Shown in pieces: positions 23,105 through 35,400 of a DNA stretch of 64,000 nt (position 1 is its first letter; every line of letters begins with the position of its first letter). Both the position numbers and the translations under genes were made by a program. This DNA is from Linaria vulgaris (Eukaryota; Streptophyta; Magnoliopsida; Lamiales; Plantaginaceae). Location: assembly GCA_948329865.1 (NCBI GenBank), contig OX415249.1:59869580-59933579 (forward strand). Reading direction: 5' to 3'. The notes below the pieces were generated by a model. The model worked only from the letters and a program-made list of their open reading frames with translations, ran no database searches and was not told the origin of the DNA.

Positions 23105-23560
23105 AGAATATCCCCTGTGATAACGGGGTCGATCATAAACATTTCAACGGTAGCGGGTTCCCTATGATAACGGGATGCGCCCCTACCCACAAGAAAAATA
23201 TCCCCTGTGATAACGGGGTCGATCATAAATATTTCAACGGTAGCGGGTTCCCTGTGATAACGGGATGCGCCCCTACCCACAAGAAATATATCCCCTGTGA
23301 TAACGGGGTCGATCATAAATATTTCAACGGTAGCGGGTTCCCTGTGACAACGGGATGCGCCCCTACCCACAAGAAAAATATCCCCTGTGATAACGGGGTT
23401 GATCATAAACATTTCAACGGTAGCGGGTTCCCTGTGATAACGGGATGCGCCCCTACCCACAAGAAAAATATCCCTTGTGATAACGGGGTCGACGCTAAAC
23501 ATTTGAACGGTAGCGGGTTCCCTGTGATAACGGGATGGGCCCCTACCCACGTGAACTGTT
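23105..23560 (+). repeat. 90-bp minisatellite with CCCCTGTGATAACGGGG core
   Basis: Five units with exact 90-bp spacing (tcccctgtgataacgggg at 23111, 23201, 23291, 23381 and, as tcccttgtga, 23471). Each holds two copies of the core, CCCTGTGATAACGGG, which has short inverted CCCC/GGGG ends. Open frames on both strands through this block are by-products of the period being a multiple of three. Confidence 0.95.
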
Positions 23561-24068
23561 ACGCTAGGTGAAGAGCCTATTGGGTGAAAATCCCATAAAT
23601 CAAGTTAGGTGAAGAGCCTATTGGGTGGAAATCCCATAAAATTACGCTAGGTGAAGAGCCTATTGGGTGAAAATCCCATAAATCAAGCTAGGTGAAGAGC
23701 CTATTGGGTGGAAATCCCATAAATTAAGCTAGGTGAAGAGCCAATTGGGTGAAAATCTTATAAATCAAGCTAGGTGAAGAGCCTATTGGGTGGAAATCCC
23801 ATAAAATTACGCTAGGTGAAGAGCCTATTGGGTGAAAATCCCATAAATCAAGCTAGGTGAAGAGCCTATTGGGTGGAAATCCCATAAATTAAGCTAGGCG
23901 AAGAGCCTATTGGGTGAAAATACCATAAATCAAGCTAGACAAAGAGCCTATTGGGTGGAAATCCCATAAAAATACACTAGGTGAAGAGCCTATTGGGTGA
24001 AAATCCCATAAATTAAGCTAGGTGAAGAGCCTATTGGATGAAAATCCCATTAAACAAACTAGGTGAAG
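23561..24068 (+). repeat. 41-42-bp minisatellite
   Basis: About 12 units of ctaggtgaagagcctattgg followed by gtgaaaatcccataaa or gtggaaatcccataaa. The two variants alternate, giving a higher-order ~83-bp dimer over most of the block. It lies between the 90-bp array and the 3' spacer. Confidence 0.93.
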
Positions 24069-25503
24069 AGGCAGGCCCCTACCCCACAAGTGGTAGATGG
24101 TCACCTATTTACAAGGCCCCTACCCTACGAGCGGTAGTGCGGTCGACAATCTACAATCCCCTATCTATAGATCCCCCATTCCCAAGAATAGAGCAGACAA
24201 CACAAAGGAAACATACTCGAAATGGCAACATCACCTCTACCCATCAACGTATAAGGTAAAATGCAAGAAATGTCGCGTCATTCCTGCCAAAGAAGATTTA
24301 CCTATACGCTAACACGCCATAAATGGCAGAGCAACCTCTACACGTACAAGTTCATAACTAAATTGAAAGGCGAAAATGTACCTACGCGATGTCCTGCCTT
24401 AAATGACAAGTATACGAACGCCCACGAGGTACCCTAACTAAAGGGACAACCAGCCAAATACACGATTTCTTAACAATATTGCTTTAAATATTTCAAACAC
24501 ACAAGTTGCTGTGAAATACAGCGAGAATTGCAAATATTTGTGCACAAATGTGAGACGACACGCTTGCATTAATCCAAACAAAGTGGACAAGGCGAACCAT
24601 CTTACAACATCCATTACCTACGCGATAACCCGCCACTTAAGGCGCAACAGTTAGTACCTACATGGTACCCCGACCTCATACGGCAAAAATAAGTATCTAT
24701 GTATTACCACGCCTTTTAAAAGCACAGTATACTGCTAAAACGCTCAAACCCAGCGCGATTGCATGATTAGAAGAATAAATCGTTCATACCATCGATTTAT
24801 AACAATGCCGTTTCATCCGCCACCTTACCGATCTAAGATTGACAAATAATAAATGAAGTCGCCACCAACGGTAAATTCTCATCACCAATGAGATCTTCAA
24901 TAATACCACTATGACTATGAAATATGTAATACAAGGCTCAAAATGAACGACTATTATTTAAATGCATGAGGATGCATTTATTTCTTAAACTCGCTCCAGA
25001 AAACAAGGAGCGTCAATCGAAAGATTATTCCAAGCAGCATGATAAACGACGCTTCACATCATCGTAAACTATGTGACTCTTTCGAAGGGTGACCAATCTA
25101 CAATACTCACTAGCGCAAGCAAGCGATCTAATACGCATTAAACGCAAAACCTAGCCACACTAACGCGATAGCCAGGCCAACGCACAAACATTTTCCCATA
25201 TCCCAAATGCTTATGAGGGAAAAATCACAATAAGTGACAACAAGCGCTCCCATCGATCACCCTGAGACTCTCATTCACTCGACAACCTCACGCAAGGTTG
25301 GTAAAAACCCGATTTTCATAAACAATCACGTATACACAATCACAAGCAACAATCACGATTATACATGCAAGATTGCACGTACAAGGCCCCAAGTGGTCAT
25401 GTTCGTCTACCTCGGTTACATGCTACTCCATGTAGCCTTCCCGCAACCACACTCTAATCCAAGACCTCATATTAATTTGCAAATCATTATCCTCAGATAA
25501 TAA
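24069..25503 (+). other. Element 1 3' spacer with decayed short repeats
   Basis: Non-coding sequence between the minisatellites and the polypurine tract. Degenerate phrases such as cctacgcgat, gcgataacccgcc and taaatggca recur at irregular spacing (about 24290-25170), which looks like an older repeat array. No ORF is worth calling and no antisense ORF like that of element 2 is present. Confidence 0.6.
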
Positions 25504-25504
25504 T

Positions 25505-25603
25505 CTCCAAACTGGGGGACTACTGGTGTGCATAAATATGGCATCCAATTAGAGTTTGAAGTATGGTCATGTTACAAGACCACACTCCAAACTGGGGGAC
25601 TAC
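25505..25603 (+). repeat. Polypurine tract with extra 80-bp copy before the 3' LTR
   Basis: ctccaaactgggggactac occurs three times at 80-bp spacing (about 25505, 25585, 25665), each followed by TG. The 5' LTR matches the copy starting at 25604 best (catgttcc rather than catgttac), so the copy at 25524-25603 is internal and the 3' LTR starts at 25604. Confidence 0.8.
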
Positions 25604-26662
25604 TGGTGTGCATAAATATGGCATCCTATTAGAGTTTGAAGTATGCTCATGTTCCAAGACCACACTCCAAACTGGGGGACTACTGATACTACATAATATG
25701 GTAGCGATACGTGTTATGTCACGTGGATGCCACAATTGGAAGGATTGCCATTATTTTTATATAAGGAACTAAGCCCTCTATGATATGTTTTTGGAAAGCC
25801 ACGGGTGTCTAGGTTGCAATGCAACAAGCGGATCGCAATTCCGAGGTCCGGAGTGGAAGTTATGCCCAAAATGGTGGGACTGCGCAGAACCTGCACTATA
25901 TCGAAAAGTATATCGAATGTACATCGAATATCATATTCGATATGGGTCCAACGCCTATAAATACCCCTCCCTCTTGGCCATAAGGGGGCAGAAAAACCTA
26001 GGGATCACCCCGTCACGTCTGTATCGAAGGGTACGTCGAATATCATCTCCGATATGCCATATTCGACATAGACCCCCGACATACCTTCGACATACTGCAA
26101 TACCCGATGTTATATTGAACATAACTACTGATGTACTTATCCATTCGACATGTATAATATATGTATGGAAAGCTACATGTATCAGCTATACATGGGAAGA
26201 AGCCGATCGAGGTTTCGATATACCTATCTAGAGATATAGCCGATATGGTGGAACCTCGACATATCTCTGACGTGCCAGAATACCCGATCTTATATCGGAT
26301 GTCACTACCGATATACCTATCTCCCCAATATATACCTTATATGCTTGGAAAGCTAAAGGAGTCTAATTTCCATATCAAGAAGCGGTTTGAGGTTTGGACC
26401 TTCCTGTAAGGATATATGATCAAAACCGTAAAGCCGCGCAGTGCAGAATAGACAAATAAACTACGTCCGACTTGATTCCCCTAAAGGGATACGTAGGCCG
26501 CTTGGGATAACCCGAGTTCAGTCCGGAATCATCAATGATCCATCCGTACCCTCACCACATTGCTTGGAGTACATGTGTGTAAAGGACAATGCTGGTTTCA
26601 GCATAGCCTAGGGTCAGCATGATGCGGAGTGTTTCATCAGCATACGACAACACACCAAATCA
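25604..26662 (+). mobile_element. 3' LTR of element 1
   Basis: 1,059 bp, the same length as the 5' LTR, ending CACACCAAATCA and followed by the target duplication ATATC. Confidence 0.9.
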
Positions 26663-27580
26663 ATATCTATTAAAAAGTCTACTAAAAATGCCCTCGGCCC
26701 TTATTCGAGCCAAAATTGCCTACGTGACGGTACAAAATTGCACTATGTAATCCAAAAAAAATTGTACTTTGCACCTCAAAATATTTTAGGGTGCAAAGTG
26801 CAACTTTGTACCATGAGGTAGGCAATTTTGGCCCGAATAAATACCGATGGCAATTTTAACAAAAAAATTGAAACATATGGGGCATTTAAACAAGGCCCGG
26901 AAAAATTAGGCATATTAGCTTTTAAAAAAAAGATAAGGGGCAATTTTAATAATTCGTCCTATAGAACAATATGCAAAGACTTTTATGACTTCGTTTATGC
27001 GGAGATAGAATCAGTTTTTGTTGATTGATTCCACCAAATGATAATTATTTATTTATTTATTTATTTATTTTTGCCTTAAGGTAACTTAAGGTTTTTTTTT
27101 GATAAGTAATGTAACTTAACGTCATATATAATAAGATCACACATTGATACATATATATCACAATTTTTAATAAAATAAAAAGAAATCATAAGAACGTTAA
27201 AATCTCACAATTTTTTTGTGAGAATAAAAAAATGGAGATATATTCTAATCGAAATTCAAATCTGTTTGCTGCACTAAGTATCGACATTTGTTGTAATTTA
27301 GCCTAAGATTCTTCGTATCTTCCAAACATTGCATTATAAATTAGAAAGTAAAATATTAGTATTTAAGCTAAAACAAGTTGGCAACAATGTTGGTAACAGT
27401 TGAGTATTTATTACAACAATATCTTCTCACTAGTAGACGAAATTTCAACAAACACTATCATTGCACCATATGAGCTTTACACTATTTAGCCTACCAATTT
27501 CACCATGCTACTTGATTTTACAGTTTCGCAATCAAAATAAAACTTATCAAGTTTTTTAAACCATACAAAATTAAATTCAA

Positions 27581-30311
27581 ATGACAAGACATGGAAAGGT
27601 TAACTCTAGACATGAGCAACGACCCGTAGTCCTTGCCTTAGAATGCCCACGTGGGGACACTTCTGGTAGAAGTCATCCAAAACCTTCTCGACCTCGAGCA
27701 ATTCCTTCATTTCCAGACATTGTTACAGTCAAAACTGGCGAGGTAACACAAGTTCATGTTCTTTTTTTCTTTTTGTCAAACTTTTGATCTTACTCAAGTT
27801 ACACATTTTAGAATTCCGATACCTTTGAGGAAATGTCATTTAGTGAATTACTTTTCATTCATAAACTATATATTTCACTATATGTATACTTGTGATTTGG
27901 ATGTTCCTGAAGTAGACAATAACAACAAGGATTTCCTAAACAAACAAAATTTCAATTAAATGATAAGAGATAATGTGATACATCTCACTAGATCTGGTAT
28001 GAGAAATGTTTGTCTATCATGAATATTGTTTTGGCGCGTCATTATTAAACAATATTAATGATTCTAGTGGGATTTCAAAAATATTTCATGAAACTAGTTT
28101 AAACAAAAATGATATATGTAATTTTTCTAAAATTCAATTTTTTTTGCTTTCTCAATGCAGTTAATTATAACTTAATAAATTTGATTGAAATAAAAGTAAT
28201 TTATTAAGTACGGTGCTAATACGTCATAATTTGTTTTCAAACTTGCAAGGTTTATAATATATTCAAGATATGAGAAACTTTATTTGTAAAATAAATATAT
28301 TATGGGAGTGTAGTTTGATAGGTGAGGGTAGGGGCGAGTTATTTCGCACAATATCAATAGGTTGGAAGATATTGCTAATGTGCCAAAGATGGGTGTAATT
28401 TTTTTTTAAATAATATACCCTTACTCGTGCATGGTATATCCGTACAATTACATTTTACTGGATAGTTGACCAGCGCAAACGCTCAAGTACAATAGATAAG
28501 AGAGTGTGCTAACGAAACAAATTATTTTGAACGTATTTGGACAAATGGGTCTTACTTGAAGGTGTTTGGTGCATGTGGATCATTTATTAATCTTTTATAT
28601 ACATTTATTTGAACTTGAAAATGTGTGTCCGTTTATTTGATAACTTCTCATGGAGTTTTTGTTTATTATCTATAGGACATAATTGAAAGAATGAGGAGTT
28701 ATTTTGAAGGATGTGAAAGTATTCGGTCAAGGTATCCAAATTTATCCTTGAAGGGCCATATCTTGTCTGGACAAGGCGAAATTTCTAGCCCAACACTCAA
28801 AAGACAAGGATCAGATGTATTATCTGAGGTAACGCATGCATCTTATTCTAACATTCAAATCCCTCTAACTTTTTATTTAGTTAATGATAATTGGCAGGGT
28901 GTTGATCGAAATTAATCCTGAAATCTAAATTCTAATATAACATTATATAATCAGAGAGCTTGGGATGCATCTTCTATTAGTTGTGGATAGCAATCGAGTT
29001 TTGTGCTCGAAAAAATTCAGACTAAGAAATTTAAATATTAAAAAAAAAATTGGCATGCAAGAAATGAATTAGACTTTTAACCTTTATTATAAAGTTGCAA
29101 AATGCTTAACTTATATATTAAAAGAATTTTGTGTCACAACAAGTCACAACCTTCTGATGAAATTAACAGTAAGGTATACCTAATTAGTAATTTCCTCCAT
29201 TTGATGAGTTTTCACAAGAGGAGCTAAATTAGTAGCTATCTAACTACAAGTAGGAATCACAAATGTGAATTTATGGAGGCTTATCATATGAATTTCGTTT
29301 TGCAGGGCATCCATACAATTGTTTCACTCACTGGCTTTTATACAATCCCCTCTGTCGGGCTAGTACAATTAGACAGTTTGATGTTAAGTTCTTATGGAAC
29401 AGATGGCAATGAATTTGGTGGTTACGTTGTCGGTCCGTTAATAGCTGCGACAGATGTTGAGGTTAGATCCTTGAATTATTTAACATCTCTTTTGAATCTT
29501 AATAACTCAATTATGATTACTTACGCAAATAAATTATAATATTTCATAAAGTCATTTATCTAGGCTTTGAATAATATCCCTAAACTTTCGTTGAAGTATC
29601 GTACATGGTACACCTCTTTGTAGGAATATAATGTGTATTGTAATGGATATAAATGAACTGGCTAGTGACAAATGTACTTTGTGGATTTGCCGTAATATAT
29701 CAAACTATTCTTTTTCATCAAGAAAAAAAGTTGACCTAGATTTTGAATAGGGAACTAATACATGCAGCCTTGCTTGTGTGTAGAGCGATCAACAATATTG
29801 TGTATAAAATAAGACACGTGAGATTTATTGGAGAATAAAATGTCTGTTAAAAAGGGACCAATCAATACATGAACAAAGTTAAATCGATAAACAGTGCGAT
29901 CAATATTGAAATTTTATCCTTTTTCGGATCATAAAAATTTCCATCAAGAGCCCACGACTTTGTTGAAGGAGAAAATATAATATAATGTCAAGATTGTAAT
30001 TCTACGTAAAACTTATCATTTAGACAAAAGGTTATATGTTTAAAACCATATGCATTGACCTTTTTATGCAATTTATCACATTACTTTTTGACTTATGCAT
30101 ATAAACTTTGAAAGTACTATATCTTTGTAACCCTTTTCCATGCACTATTTTTGTACCTATGCATGTGTCACCTTTTCATTTGATGGAAAACTTGCATTGT
30201 TCATTCTTGAGTGTGCATGCAATGATTGCTTGTCATTGTGAAGATTCTTACAGTTCTCTTATTTATATGTAGGTTCTCGTTCATTGGCTTGGTTCTGGCG
30301 TGGAGAGTTGA
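27581..30311 (+). CDS. AHL-like PPC/DUF296 protein, unit 3 (intact 4-exon model)
   Basis: Exons 27581-27742, 28676-28828, 29306-29461 and 30273-30311, all phase 0, total 169 codons. The architecture equals unit 2: AT-hook remnant PRGDTSGR, PPC start DIVTVKTGE, exon 2 LKGHILSGQGEISSPTLKRQ, exon 3 YGTDGNEFGGYVVGPLIAAT, and last exon VLVHWLGSGVES then stop. Differences from unit 2 are single-residue changes, with no stops or indels in exons. A TATAAATT sequence sits ~245 bp upstream of the ATG and ctaccaattt (CCAAT-like) ~90 bp upstream. Normal AHL proteins continue ~100 residues beyond the PPC; this one stops 12 codons after the exon 3 junction. The family call rests on PPC motifs and matching intron positions. 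Whether the protein is made is unknown. Confidence 0.6.
29134..29151. other. Excision-like footprint (hAT type)
   Basis: Unit 3 reads TCACAACAAGTCACAACC where units 1, 2 and 5 read a single TCACAACC. Unit 4 carries a 593-bp inverted-repeat insertion exactly here, flanked by TCACAACC on both sides. Two target copies with altered inner bases and no element are what hAT excision leaves. Confidence 0.75.
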
Positions 30312-31271
30312 GTTCTTACTTTTGTTATTTCCTATGTAGTTTTCTAGTATAAAATACTTCTATGTCCTTTTTATTTTTGGCTAAGGTCAGAGTACTAGAC
30401 ATTTAAATTTGGAATTCCTTTTTGTCTATTGATCTTCTAGGATTTGATAGTTTGTGGCGCGATATATAAATATATATCTATTTGTATACGTTTTCGTTGA
30501 TGTGTTTGTTGCTTTGTACAATGAAATAAAATATGGAAACATCGACGACATGGTTCTGAAAACCAGTAAATTGGGCAAGTGAGGAGAAAACAAAAGAGAA
30601 CGCTAAATTTTTTATTGACTCAATTGAAATCCACGAAAGAGCATAGAGCCACTTGTTATCTGAGACTTTATAAAGGAAATTGTAATTTTATTTCAATATT
30701 GATTGTCCAAAATATTACAAGGCCATGAACTATTTTTATGTGAGACCAAGTTCTAGAATGTTCTTTTTTACTCTACAACTTCCTAGACCTTAACAAAAAC
30801 AAATAAACTCTTGGAAATATAACTTTTTACTCTAAAATATTATAAGAACGGACTCAACTTAAAGACTAATGTAATTAAAAGTTGAAATTATTAAGGAATA
30901 TCAAATGACTCAAACTCGCCAGAACGCGAAACAATATGCGCAGTCTCAGTAAAACTATCATAAATGTTAATTCGAATCAGTATGCGCAGTCTCAGTAAAA
31001 CCATCATAGCTATTAATTCGACGAAGTATACGCAGTCTGTAAAACCATCATTTTTTTATCGGGAAAAAAAGAAAATTATTGAAGAAAGTATGAGCAATAC
31101 TCCAAAAGCATGTAAAACCATCATAGCTACAAAATTATAATTCCTGCATAATCTGTTACTTTACATTTTTCAATCAACTTGTGATATGTAACAATTATCG
31201 TTGCACATTACTTATTAACATATGGAAGTTCATTTTTTTTAAACCAATAGAGTGAGGCATTTTATTGAACA

Positions 31272-31652
31272 AGGACGAATAATTAAATTTGCCCCTTATC
31301 TTTTTTTAAAAAGCTAATATGCCCAATTTTTTCGGGCCTTATTTTTATTTTCCATATCTATTAAAAAGTCTACTAAAAATGCCCTCGGCCCTTATTCGAG
31401 CCAAAATTGCCTACGTGACGGTACAAAATTGCACTATGTATTCCGAAAAAAAATTGTACTTTGCACCTCAAAATATTTTAGGGTGCAAAGTGCTATTTTG
31501 TACCATGAGGTAGGCAATTTTGGCCCGAATAAATATCGATGACAATTTTAACAAAAAAATTGATACATATGAGGCATTTAAACAAGGCCCGGAAAAATTG
31601 GGCATATTAGCTTTTAAAAAAAAAATAAGGGGAAATTTTAATAATTCGTCCT
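31272..31652. mobile_element. Fold-back MITE, unit 3 (hAT type)
   Basis: 381 bp with complementary arms as in unit 1. The left flank is ATTGAACA; the right flank is changed to ATAGACCA. Confidence 0.85.
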
Positions 31653-32435
31653 ATAGACCAATATGCAAAGGCTCTTATGACTTCGTTTATGCGGAAATAG
31701 AATCAGTTTTTGTTGATTGATTCCACCAAATGATAATTATTTATTTATTTATTTATTTGTGCCTTAAGGTAACTTAAGGTTTTTTTTGATAAGTAATGTA
31801 ACTTAACGTCATATATAATAAGATCACACATTGATACATATATATCACAATTTTTAATAAAATAAAATGAAATCACAATTTTATGTTAATTGCAAGTACG
31901 TGTTAAGCGAGGAAAAGAGTAATTTAGTAGAAGATGTCAAAGAAACACAATTGTTTTCTTCTCATAGTCTATATCATCTTCTGCACTAGTATTAGACTCA
32001 TGTTCTACACCTTGTACATTTTCAGGTTCATCATATATAAGAGAGATTTCTTAGCATATCATAAGAACGTTAAAATCTCACAATTTTTTTGTGAGAATAA
32101 AAAAATGGGGATATATTCTAATCGAAATTCAAATCTGTTTGCTGCACTAAGTATCGACATTTGTTGTAATTTAGCCTAAGATTCTTTGTATCTTCCAAAC
32201 ATAGCATTATAAATTAGTAAGTAAAATATTAGTATTTAAGCTAAAACATGTTGGCAACAATGTTGGTAACAATTGAGTTTTTATTACAACAATATCTTCT
32301 CACTAGTAGATGAAATTCCAACAAATACTATCATTGCACCATATGAGTTTTACACTATTTAGCCTACCAATTTCACCATGCTACTTGATTTTACAGTTTC
32401 GCAATCAAAATAAAACTTATCAAGTTTTTTAAACC

Positions 32436-35400
32436 ATGCGAAATCTAATTCAAATTACAAGACATGGAAATGTTAACTCTAGACATGAGCAACGACCCGT
32501 AGTCCTTGCCTTAGAATGCCCGCGTGGGGACACTTATGATAGAAGTCATCCGAAACCTTCTCCACCTCGAGCAATTCCTTCATTTCCAGACATCGTTACA
32601 GTCAAAACTGGCGAGGTAACACAAGTTCATGTTCTTTTTTTCTTTTTGTCAAACTTTTGATCTTACTCAAGTTACACATTTTAGAATTCCGATATCTTTG
32701 AGGAAATGTCATTTAGTGAATTACTTTTCATTCATAAACTATATATTTCACTATATCTATACTTGTGATTTGGATGTTCATGAAGTAGACAATAACAACA
32801 AGGATTTCCTAAACAAACATAATTTCAATTAAATGATAAGAGATAATGTGATACATCTCACTAGATCTGGTATGAGAAATGTTTGTCTATCATGAATATT
32901 ATTTTGGCGCGTCATTATTAAACAATATTAATGATTCTAGTGGGATTTCCAAAATATTTCATGAAACTAGTTTTAAAAAAAATGATATATGTAATTTTTC
33001 TAAAATTCAATTTTTTTCTGCTTTCTCCATGCAGTTAATTATAACTTAATATATATGATTGAAATAAAAGTAATTTATTAAGTACGGTGCTAATACGTCA
33101 TAATTTGTTTTCAAACTCGCAAGGTTTATAATATATTCAAGATATGAGAAACTTTATTTGTAAAATAAATATATTTTGAGAGTGTAGTTTGATAGGTGAG
33201 GGTAGGGGCGAGTTATTTCGCACAATATCAATAGGTTGGAAGATATTGCTAATGTGCCAAAAATGGGTGTAATTTTTTTTTAAATAATATACCCTTAGTC
33301 GTGCATGGTATATCCGTACAATTACATTTTACTGGATAGTTGACTAGCGCAAACGCGCAAGTACAATAGATAAGAGAGTGTGCTAACGAAACAAATTATT
33401 TTGAAAATATTTGGCCAAGTGGGTCTTACCTGAAGGTGTTTGGTGCATGTGGATCATTTATTAATCTTTTATATACATTTATCTGAACTTTGAAATGTGT
33501 GTCCGTTTATTTGATAACTTCTCATGGAGTTTTTGTTTATTATCTATAGAACATAATTGAAAGAATGAAGAGTTATTTTGAAGGATGTGAAAGTATTCGG
33601 TCAAGGTATCCAAATTTATCCTTGAAGGGCCATATCTTGTCTGGACAAGGAGAATTTTCTAACCCAACACTCAAATGACAAGGATCAGATGTATTATTTG
33701 AGGTAACACGTGCATCTTATTCTAACATTCAAATCCCTATAACTTTTTATTTAGTTAATGATAATTGGAAGGGTGTTGATCGAAATTAATCCTGAAATCT
33801 AAATTCTAATATAACATTATATAATCAGAGAGCTTGGGATGCATCTTCTATTTGTTGTGGATAGCAATCGAGTTTTGTGCTCGAAAAAATTCAGAATAAG
33901 AAATTTAAATATTAAAAAAAAATTTGGCATGCAAGAAATGAATTAGACTTTTAACCTTTATTATAAAGTTGCAAAACGCTTGACTTGTATATTAAAAGAA
34001 TTTTGTGTCACAACCAGTGTTGTGAAAGGCGAAAAGCGCATGGCGAACGTTTTTCATACTTAGAAGTGAAGCGTAAGCTCAGAGACGTTAAGCGTAAGCT
34101 CTACAGATGTTGGCATTTTTATTTTATTTCAAATATAAAAATATAATTACGTAAACAACATTTGAAAAAATTTTGACTAGAACAAAAAGATGCAAATAAT
34201 ATAATCTTCAGAATGTTCAAAAAGATATTTCAACTAAAAGTCTAAAACCAATATTTCTCAGATTCAAAAATATCCATAAAGATCATTCATTGTCGCTTTC
34301 ACAAAAAATATAAAATATAAAAATATATATTAAAGAAATACTTAAAATTGCAATTTGTGAATCATAAAATTACTTAGTCACTTTCAAACATAACATCATC
34401 CAAATCATCTGAACGGGCGAGGCTATAAAAAAATATGGGCTTAGAGCTTGGACCGTGCTTGGAGCGCGCTTGGAGCGTCCGCTCTTGCCCTTAGAGCGCG
34501 CGCTCCAGGAAAGCCACGCACAAAACAAGCGCTCTAGTGCGTTTTTGGCTCCGTTTCGCTCGGAGCGCGCTCCAGAGCGCGCTTTAGCAGTGCTTTTCAC
34601 AACATTGGTCACAACCTCTTGATGAAATTAACAGTAAGGTGTACCTAATTAGTAATTTCCTCCATTTGATGAGTTTTCACAAGAGGAGCTAAATTAGTAG
34701 CTATCTAACTACAAGTAGGAATCACAAATGTGAATTTATGGAGGCTTATCATATGCATTTCGTTTTGCAGGGCATCCATACAATTGCTTCACTCACTGGC
34801 TTTTATACAATCCCCTTTGTCGGGCTAGTACAATTAGACAGTTTGATGTTAAGTTCTTATGGAACAGATGGCTATGAATTTGGTGGTTACGTTGTCGGTC
34901 CGTTAATAGCTGCGACAGATGTTGAAGTTAGATCCTTGAATTATTTAACATCTCTTTTGAATCTTAATAACTCAATTATGATTACTTACGCAAATAAATT
35001 ATAATATCTCACAAAGTCATTTATCTAGGCTTTGAATAATATCCCTAAACTTTCGTTGAAGTATCGTACATGGTACACCCCTTTTTCCTTTCAGTCATTC
35101 ATTTTATGAAACAAAGAATTTCTCTTTGTAGGAATATAATGTGTATTGTAATGGAAATAAATGAACTGGCTAGGGACAAATGTACTTTGTGGATTTGCCG
35201 TAATATATCAAACTATTCTTTTTCATCAAGCAAAAAAGTTGACCTAGATTTTGAATAGGGAACTAATACATGCAGCCTTGCTTGTGTGTAGAGCGATCAA
35301 CAATACTGTGTATAAAATAAGACACGTGAGATTTATTGGAGAATAAAATGTCTGTTAAAAAGGGACCAATCAATACATGAACAAAGTTAAATCGATAAAC

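Larger units (their letters stand above)
18742..26662 (+). mobile_element. Element 1: Tat-type Ty3/gypsy retrotransposon, gag-less, 7.9 kb
   Basis: Two 1,059-bp LTRs (18742-19800 and 25604-26662) flank a primer site, a decayed pol, two minisatellite blocks and a polypurine tract. The target duplication ATATC lies at 18737-18741 and 26663-26667. The LTRs begin TGGTGTGCATAAAT and end CACACCAAATCA. Pol order is RT, RNase H, second (archaeal-type) RNase H, integrase, the arrangement of the Tat lineage. No gag or protease lies between the primer site and RT (about 190 bp), so the element could move only with help. The LTRs differ at many sites by eye, so insertion was not recent. Confidence 0.9.
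18655..26960. mobile_element. Fold-back MITE, unit 2, split by element 1
   Basis: Left arm 18655-18741, right part 26663-26960. The Tat-type gypsy element inserted at ATATC within the MITE. The right arm ends ATTCGTCCT followed by ATAGAACA as in unit 1. Confidence 0.85.
14676..27326 (+). repeat. AHL array unit 2 (split by gypsy element)
   Basis: Unit 2 runs 14676-18741, is interrupted by the 7.9-kb Tat-type element inserted inside its MITE, then resumes at 26663-27326. About 180 bp, including the start of the 81-codon frame, is deleted near 27185. It carries an AHL copy open through all four exons. Confidence 0.9.
27327..32199 (+). repeat. AHL array unit 3 (uninterrupted)
   Basis: The only unit with no large insertion (4,873 bp), hence the reference for the array. 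It carries an AHL copy open through all exons, a complete MITE and the 81-codon frame. At 29134-29151 it has a short insertion that looks like a transposon footprint. Confidence 0.92.

Noticed and set aside
23111..23130. Homing-endonuclease-like site (gataacggg resembles part of the I-SceI site)
   Set aside because: Only a few bases agree and the order differs; no endonuclease gene is present.
23053..23571. Long repetitive ORFs on both strands (165 and 135 codons) as secreted repeat proteins
   Set aside because: The 90-bp period is a multiple of three, so any frame without a stop in one unit stays open. Both strands are open and there is no start or promoter context.
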